From an uncultured Porphyromonadaceae bacterium (GTDB lineage: Bacteria; Bacteroidota; Bacteroidia; Bacteroidales; Muribaculaceae): 64,000 bases of DNA. A model generated the notes under the pieces. That model saw only the letters and a program-made list of their open reading frames with translations. It had not been told where the DNA came from and searched no databases. The stretch covers positions 33,160-97,159 of the forward strand of contig USMC01000005.1 of the NCBI GenBank assembly GCA_900555715.1. Reading direction: 5' to 3'. The position numbers were made by a program, and so were the translations under genes. Shown here in pieces: positions 60,681 through 64,000 of this stretch. How positions within the stretch are numbered: position 1 is the first letter of the stretch; each line of letters begins with the position of its first letter.

Positions 60681-60818
60681 TTTACGGCGGAATGTTATAT
60701 ATAATATATAATGTGTACTGTTGTTGCGCCGTGTTGTTCAATGCGTGGTTCTTGACGTATGCAGTACGCTGCTCATGTATATGCTTAGGAGCTTTGTTGC
60801 GTCCTGAATGTCGAAGGT

Positions 60819-60850
60819 GCAAAAAACAGCCCCGGGAGTCCGAGACTGTT
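60819..60850 (-). terminator. Terminator of rplS
   Basis: On the minus strand AACAG and a G-U-containing TCTCGG/CCGGGG stem close a short loop, followed by CTGTTTTTT. It lies just beyond the rplS stop at 60872. Confidence 0.8.
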
Positions 60851-60871
60851 TGCTTAGCATCCAAATATAGA

Positions 60872-61231
60872 TTATTTGGTGGTGTAGTTGCGGCGCTCTT
60901 TGATACGTGCCTTCTTGCCGGTGAGGGCGCGGAGGTAGTAGAGTTTTGCGCGGCGAACTTTACCGTACTTGTTGACGGTGATCGAGTCGATGAACGGTGA
61001 TTCGATGGGGAAGATACGTTCAACGCCGATGTTGTCGCTCATCTTGCGGACGGTGAAGCGTTTCTTGACGCCTTCGCCGGAGATGCGGATAACTACACCA
61101 CGGTACTGCTGGATACGCTCTTTGTTACCTTCCTTGATGCGGTAGGCAACAGTGATTGTATCGCCGGGTTCAAATGAGGGATGCTGCTTGCCGGTGGCGA
61201 AAGCCTCTTCGGCAACTTTAATCAAATCCAT
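60872..61231 (-). CDS. rplS: Ribosomal protein L19
   Basis: The 119-residue protein sits at the 30S-50S interface. It shows 'FEPGDTITVAYRIKEGNKERIQQYRG' (outlined), 'VRKMSDNIGVERIFPIESPFI' start and 'KVRRAKLYYLRALTGKKARI'. The ATG at 61231 gives the normal 'MDLIKVAEE' start; an upstream in-frame extension is not conserved in the family and lies in the leader. Single-gene unit with its own promoter and terminator. Confidence 0.98.
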   Translation of the reverse strand: MDLIKVAEEAFATGKQHPSFEPGDTITVAYRIKEGNKERIQQYRGVVIRISGEGVKKRFTVRKMSDNIGVERIFPIESPFIDSITVNKYGKVRRAKLYYLRALTGKKARIKERRNYTTK

Positions 61232-61310
61232 TGTACTTTGATTTATAATGTTAACATTATTCGCAATATACGCAGGCTGCATGTCCTGCCAGAGATTACG
61301 ATATCGGCTG

Positions 61311-61342
61311 CAAAGTTAGCAATTTATTTCTAATCTGCCAAA
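61311..61342 (-). promoter_or_regulatory. rplS promoter
   Basis: On the minus strand TTTG (61342-61339) and TAACTTTG (61318-61311) are 20 bases apart, giving a leader of about 70 bases before the rplS ATG. Confidence 0.8.
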
Positions 61343-61413
61343 TGTTAGATTTTTGTTGAATCTACACAGATTGATTTTCGGGCGCGCATGCAGTTAAACT
61401 GAAAATATATGGT

Positions 61414-61421
61414 TAATTTTG
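61414..61421 (+). promoter_or_regulatory. Promoter -7 element for the second sigma operon
   Basis: TAATTTTG matches TAnnTTTG, 60 bases before the sigma gene ATG. No -33 TTTG is seen at the right distance. The motif found before the first sigma gene (11203-11232) is not present here. Confidence 0.45.
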
Positions 61422-61481
61422 CGGTGGCGGTGTAACAAATCGGCGGCGAAACAGTCTATTTAACAACAGACCATAAGGCAG

Positions 61482-61964
61482 ATGACTGAACGGCAATTCA
61501 GAGAACAGATTCTTACTCATTATCGCATGATGTATGCGTGTGCGTTTGCTATAGTCAGACAAGAAAGCGACGCGCAGGATTGCGTTCAGGAAGCAGTTAC
61601 ACGTCTGTGGGAGAAGCGCCATACGCTCGATAAGATAGACAATCCTAAGGCTTACGCCATGTCGACGGTCAGAAACGTCGCAGTATCGATGTTTTCGTCG
61701 TGCAGAGCAGATGCCTTACGCGACGATTTGCCTTTCGGCGGTGCACCGCCCGATCATATGCTTGAAGCGAAAGACAGTCTGAGCCGGATAGAAGCCTTGC
61801 TCGAGAAACTTCCCGCAAATCAGCGACGTGTAATAGTCCTCACAAGCATTGCCGGTCTTTCGCAGGACGAGATAACCGAAGCAACAGGAATTTCCGGCGG
61901 AAATGTGCGTGTGCTGCTCTCAAGAGGCCGAAAAAAACTTAAAGAACTATTTGATGAATTATGA
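61482..61964 (+). CDS. ECF RNA polymerase sigma factor
   Basis: The 160-residue sigma-70 family protein has region 2 ('FAIVRQESDAQDCVQEAVTRLWEKR') and region 4 ('LPANQRRVIVLTSIAGLSQDEITEATGIS' area, helix-turn-helix ending 'NVRVLLSRGRKKLKELF'); quotations are outlined. It is not next to a SusC gene, so it belongs to a different signalling type from the 11.3-kb sigma. Its stop overlaps the next gene by four bases (ATGA), the usual coupling of sigma and anti-sigma. Confidence 0.92.
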   Translation: MTERQFREQILTHYRMMYACAFAIVRQESDAQDCVQEAVTRLWEKRHTLDKIDNPKAYAMSTVRNVAVSMFSSCRADALRDDLPFGGAPPDHMLEAKDSLSRIEALLEKLPANQRRVIVLTSIAGLSQDEITEATGISGGNVRVLLSRGRKKLKELFDEL

Positions 61965-62497
61965 ACGATATATCAATCAGGACATTACTTGGCAAATATT
62001 TCGACGGAACGGCGACAAGCACTGATATTAGTGCCTTGCAGAGCTTTGCCGAGAAAGATGACGAGACGTATATTGCCGACAGCGGACTGCTCGACGACCT
62101 AAGGCTTGTACGTTCACTCGGCGAGTATTCGAATGCTTGTCTTCACAAATACGCTTCCGAAGTGTCTCCTGAGTTTGAGAAAAGACTTGAAGGGCATATC
62201 GGCAGACTTGCAAAGTTGGAAAGACGGACTGTTTTAGTGCGTGTATGGCGTTCTGTCGCGGCAGTCCTTATCGTTGCGGTAACCTGTCTCGTTTTTGTCT
62301 TGAATAAGCCATGGGAATACCGTGCTCATGACAATGACATGCATGCCATGATGGCAGAAAGCCAGATTCTTGAAGTCGAGCTACCTGTGCCTCCTATGCC
62401 GATAGACGTTGTGTCATTGGGATTTGAGGACACGGACAATGATTGTGGCCGGATATATTATACGGCGGCTGATGACGAATTTGAAATTGTTATATAG
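61961..62497 (+). CDS. Putative single-pass anti-sigma factor
   Basis: The 178-residue protein has a cytoplasmic N-terminal half (about 1-95), one membrane helix (97-114, 'WRSVAAVLIVAVTCLVFVL') and a ~60-residue acidic outside tail. No FecR domain is present. The role is inferred from the ATGA overlap with the sigma gene and the topology. The cytoplasmic part would bind the sigma factor, and the outside part would sense the secreted partners encoded next. Confidence 0.65.
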   Translation: MNDISIRTLLGKYFDGTATSTDISALQSFAEKDDETYIADSGLLDDLRLVRSLGEYSNACLHKYASEVSPEFEKRLEGHIGRLAKLERRTVLVRVWRSVAAVLIVAVTCLVFVLNKPWEYRAHDNDMHAMMAESQILEVELPVPPMPIDVVSLGFEDTDNDCGRIYYTAADDEFEIVI

Positions 62498-62516
62498 TAA
62501 TCTAAATATGATAGAC

Positions 62517-63065
62517 ATGAAATTGAAAACACTATTGTTAATTGTCGCGCTTACACTGTCTGTCGCAGCATATGCATCCGGTCCTGTCAGGTATTTCAAG
62601 GAATACGCAAACATGGATGGTGTTGAATACTCCTATATCTCTCCTCAGATGATGAAGACAAAAGGCGAAATCAAGTTCAGCAGTGGTGAATCAGGGAGGA
62701 CTGCGATGCTCAGCGCTGATGAAGTCAGGATGCTGGAAATGGTTAAGCTGACCGATTCGGAGATTTTTAAAGGGATCGACAGTATTACGAAAAGGATTAT
62801 TGACGATAATTCGATGGAGCTTCTTGTGACATCTAAAAATGAAGGTTCGAGATATGAGGTTTATGTGCAGTTTTCCAAAGAACCGGAATTTGTCAGCAAA
62901 ATTCTGATAATCCTTGTAAAGCAAAGCGGCTCATTGCCGAGACAAGGTACTGTCAACAATTATCATGCCAAAGGTTCGAAATCAGGCTCATACAAAGTGG
63001 TGTATCTGGAAGGTGCTGTCAATCTTGCAGATTTTGGAACAGTCCTTTTCCCGAAACACTTTTAA
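62517..63065 (+). CDS. Secreted DUF4252-like protein
   Basis: The 182-residue protein has a signal peptide ('MKLKTLLLIVALTLSVAAYA'). The segments 'YSYISPQMMK', 'VRMLEMVKLTDSEIF' and 'KILIILVKQSG' fit the DUF4252 family, which in Bacteroidetes is often encoded behind ECF sigma genes. It follows the putative anti-sigma gene by 19 bases. An ATG at 62508 would add three residues. It may be part of an envelope sensing module; activity unknown. Confidence 0.65.
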   Translation: MKLKTLLLIVALTLSVAAYASGPVRYFKEYANMDGVEYSYISPQMMKTKGEIKFSSGESGRTAMLSADEVRMLEMVKLTDSEIFKGIDSITKRIIDDNSMELLVTSKNEGSRYEVYVQFSKEPEFVSKILIILVKQSGSLPRQGTVNNYHAKGSKSGSYKVVYLEGAVNLADFGTVLFPKHF

Positions 63066-63113
63066 AACGATGAAATATTATACATTCATATAAACTTAAA
63101 AATCACAATCACT

Positions 63114-63803
63114 ATGAAGTACAAGCTTCTCAAAATTTCATTAGCGCTCATTGCTGCTGTGTCTGCATTTTCCTTTTCGGCAAATGCAGATAATGGGCAT
63201 ACTATCATTACAATGCCAGTTTCGGAATTTTCAGAGATCAGAATAATAGGTATCTCATCAGATTATTCACGCTCGATGTGGGGATATCCGGGAATAACTA
63301 TCGTTCAGTCGGAGAATTCGTGGGGCAGCGTTTCGTATAATCAGATATGTTCAGACTATATAAAGACAAAGGTCGAGGGTGGTGTGCTGACGGTTACTGT
63401 CGACTGCAAATTTCTCAGCCCGCGCAGCGGATGGAATCCGGCAGATGGCATAATAGATGCTATAACCATTTCTGTACCGGAGAAAGTGAAACTCAGGTCC
63501 ATTGTCAATGAAGGTGAGTATTATACCAATATGTCTCTTGTCGATGTGAAATTATCGTCACTTTCGATAACGGCCAGTAACCGCGTCAATCTGTTGAATT
63601 GCAAAATCGGCGATCTGTCCTGGACTCCGTTTGACGGTCGTCCGCTTGCCCGCATGTGCGAATATAACTTCAGCCTTACATGCACAAATGTAGGAAAACT
63701 CCTCATTCCGTCCGAATGTGCATCATCGTTCCGGCTGAACAATACGTATGGTTCGAAAGTAAAAGTGGTGGAGTGGACCAAACTGACAGAAATCGAACTA
63801 TAA
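63114..63803 (+). CDS. Secreted protein of unknown function, weakly DUF2807-like
   Basis: The 229-residue protein has a signal peptide (about 1-25, ending 'SFSANA'). The rest is beta-rich with 'MPVSEFSEIRIIGISSDYS', 'VEGGVLTVTVDC', 'ITISVPEKVKLRSIVNEGEY' and 'SLSITASNRVNLLNCKIGDLS'. This is the pattern of beta-helix proteins of the DUF2807/GIN type, which also begin 'F..I...G...V'. The match is by pattern only. It is the last gene of the second sigma unit. Confidence 0.6.
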   Translation: MKYKLLKISLALIAAVSAFSFSANADNGHTIITMPVSEFSEIRIIGISSDYSRSMWGYPGITIVQSENSWGSVSYNQICSDYIKTKVEGGVLTVTVDCKFLSPRSGWNPADGIIDAITISVPEKVKLRSIVNEGEYYTNMSLVDVKLSSLSITASNRVNLLNCKIGDLSWTPFDGRPLARMCEYNFSLTCTNVGKLLIPSECASSFRLNNTYGSKVKVVEWTKLTEIEL

Positions 63804-63824
63804 GAGACCTGATCGCATGCTGAT

Positions 63825-63929
63825 ATGTAGAGACCGTTTATCAGGATTTTTGTCTGCCTGTTGACGTTTGTCTTTGCGGCATCTGTTTCGACAGATGCCC
63901 GGGTATCGGCGTGCCGTGACAGATTGTAA
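63825..63929 (+). pseudogene. Decayed start of a secreted-protein gene
   Basis: An ATG at 63825 is followed at once by a TAG stop. From 63831 the same frame then runs 32 codons as a typical signal peptide ('IRIFVCLLTFVFAASVS') before a TAA at 63927. A single change (AAG to TAG) at codon 2 and later truncation would explain it. It may be the remains of a further gene in the sigma operon. The short length makes chance possible. Confidence 0.4.
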
Positions 63930-63944
63930 AACCAAGCGTTATTA

Positions 63945-63984
63945 GGAGGGCACTGAAAAAGTATTGACTTTTCAAATTGTCCTC
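63945..63984. repeat. Imperfect palindrome at the right edge
   Basis: GAGGG, then ACTGAAAAAGT, an ATTG loop, ACTTTTCA and TCCTC form a long interrupted inverted repeat with a few mismatches. It resembles the terminal hairpins of some Bacteroidales insertion sequences or a REP-like element. The window ends 16 bases later, so no transposase can be seen. Confidence 0.4.
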
Positions 63985-64000
63985 TCCACAGGCTAAAAAT

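Noticed and set aside
60681..60818. tRNA or small RNA between the TPR lipoprotein and rplS terminators
   Set aside because: No cloverleaf, promoter match or paired structure could be found; it reads as spacer between two convergent terminators.

Overview
The window reads as a chromosomal segment of a gut Bacteroidales bacterium, most likely of the Muribaculaceae (S24-7) type. Several things support this. There are SusC/SusD pairs with a FecI/FecR-type sigma/anti-sigma switch. Many promoters have the Bacteroidetes form, a -33 TTTG and a -7 TAnnTTTG element 19-20 bases apart, and there are few clear Shine-Dalgarno sites. The glutamine synthetase is type III. Several secreted proteins end in C-terminal domains resembling type IX secretion sorting domains. 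DUF3822, DUF4254 and Bacteroidetes-type GlmU-like genes sit in the expected neighbourhoods. No tRNA, rRNA or CRISPR array was recognised. These assignments come from reading the sequence and recalling families; no database search was run.

Layout. 1-7.8 kb (minus strand): N-terminus of a sensor kinase, a small winged-helix protein, a MalY/PatB-type PLP enzyme overlapping dapF, gdhA, a small outer-membrane barrel protein and a Ca2+-type P-type ATPase. 7.9-11.2 kb (plus): an RSH (ppGpp) protein with an intact hydrolase but an altered synthetase core, DUF3822 and rsmD. 11.2-20.6 kb (plus): a complete polysaccharide-utilisation locus with ECF sigma, FecR anti-sigma, SusC with STN domain, SusD, a surface lipoprotein and a GH20 beta-N-acetylhexosaminidase. 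A shared promoter motif lies in front of both the sigma gene and susC. 20.8-28.0 kb (plus): a second secreted-glycan block with GH31, a SusE/F-like protein, a minimal sorting-domain protein and a double LamG-GDPD phosphodiesterase. 28.2-37.7 kb (plus): housekeeping genes (M3 peptidase, aspS, Nif3-like, zinc-ribbon coiled coil, GlmU-like, rbfA, LolC/E-like permease, radical SAM).

37.7-47 kb: a GH51-like protein lacking the catalytic glutamates (minus), a secreted protein of unknown function (plus), an amidophosphoribosyltransferase-like gene overlapping glnN behind a structured leader (minus), and a lone AAA/DUF4143 ATPase gene (plus) flanked by two perfect 56-bp direct repeats. 47-58.7 kb (minus): uvrC-ruvB-GT9-DUF4254-GT2, an S1/P1 nuclease, rpmA/rplU, and an overlapping operon of GH29 fucosidase, cutC and a transglutaminase-like protein. 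58.9-64 kb: a strongly promoted TPR lipoprotein, rplS, a second ECF sigma operon with a membrane protein and two secreted proteins, then a decayed gene start and an imperfect palindrome at the right edge.

Together the carbohydrate genes (GH20, GH29, GH31, SusC/D, SusE/F-like) point to foraging on host or dietary glycans carrying N-acetylhexosamine, fucose and alpha-glucosyl or xylosyl residues. The least ordinary signals are the repeat-flanked ATPase, the paired ECF promoter motif, the GH51 pseudoenzyme, the RSH protein with a degenerate synthetase, and the glnN leader.
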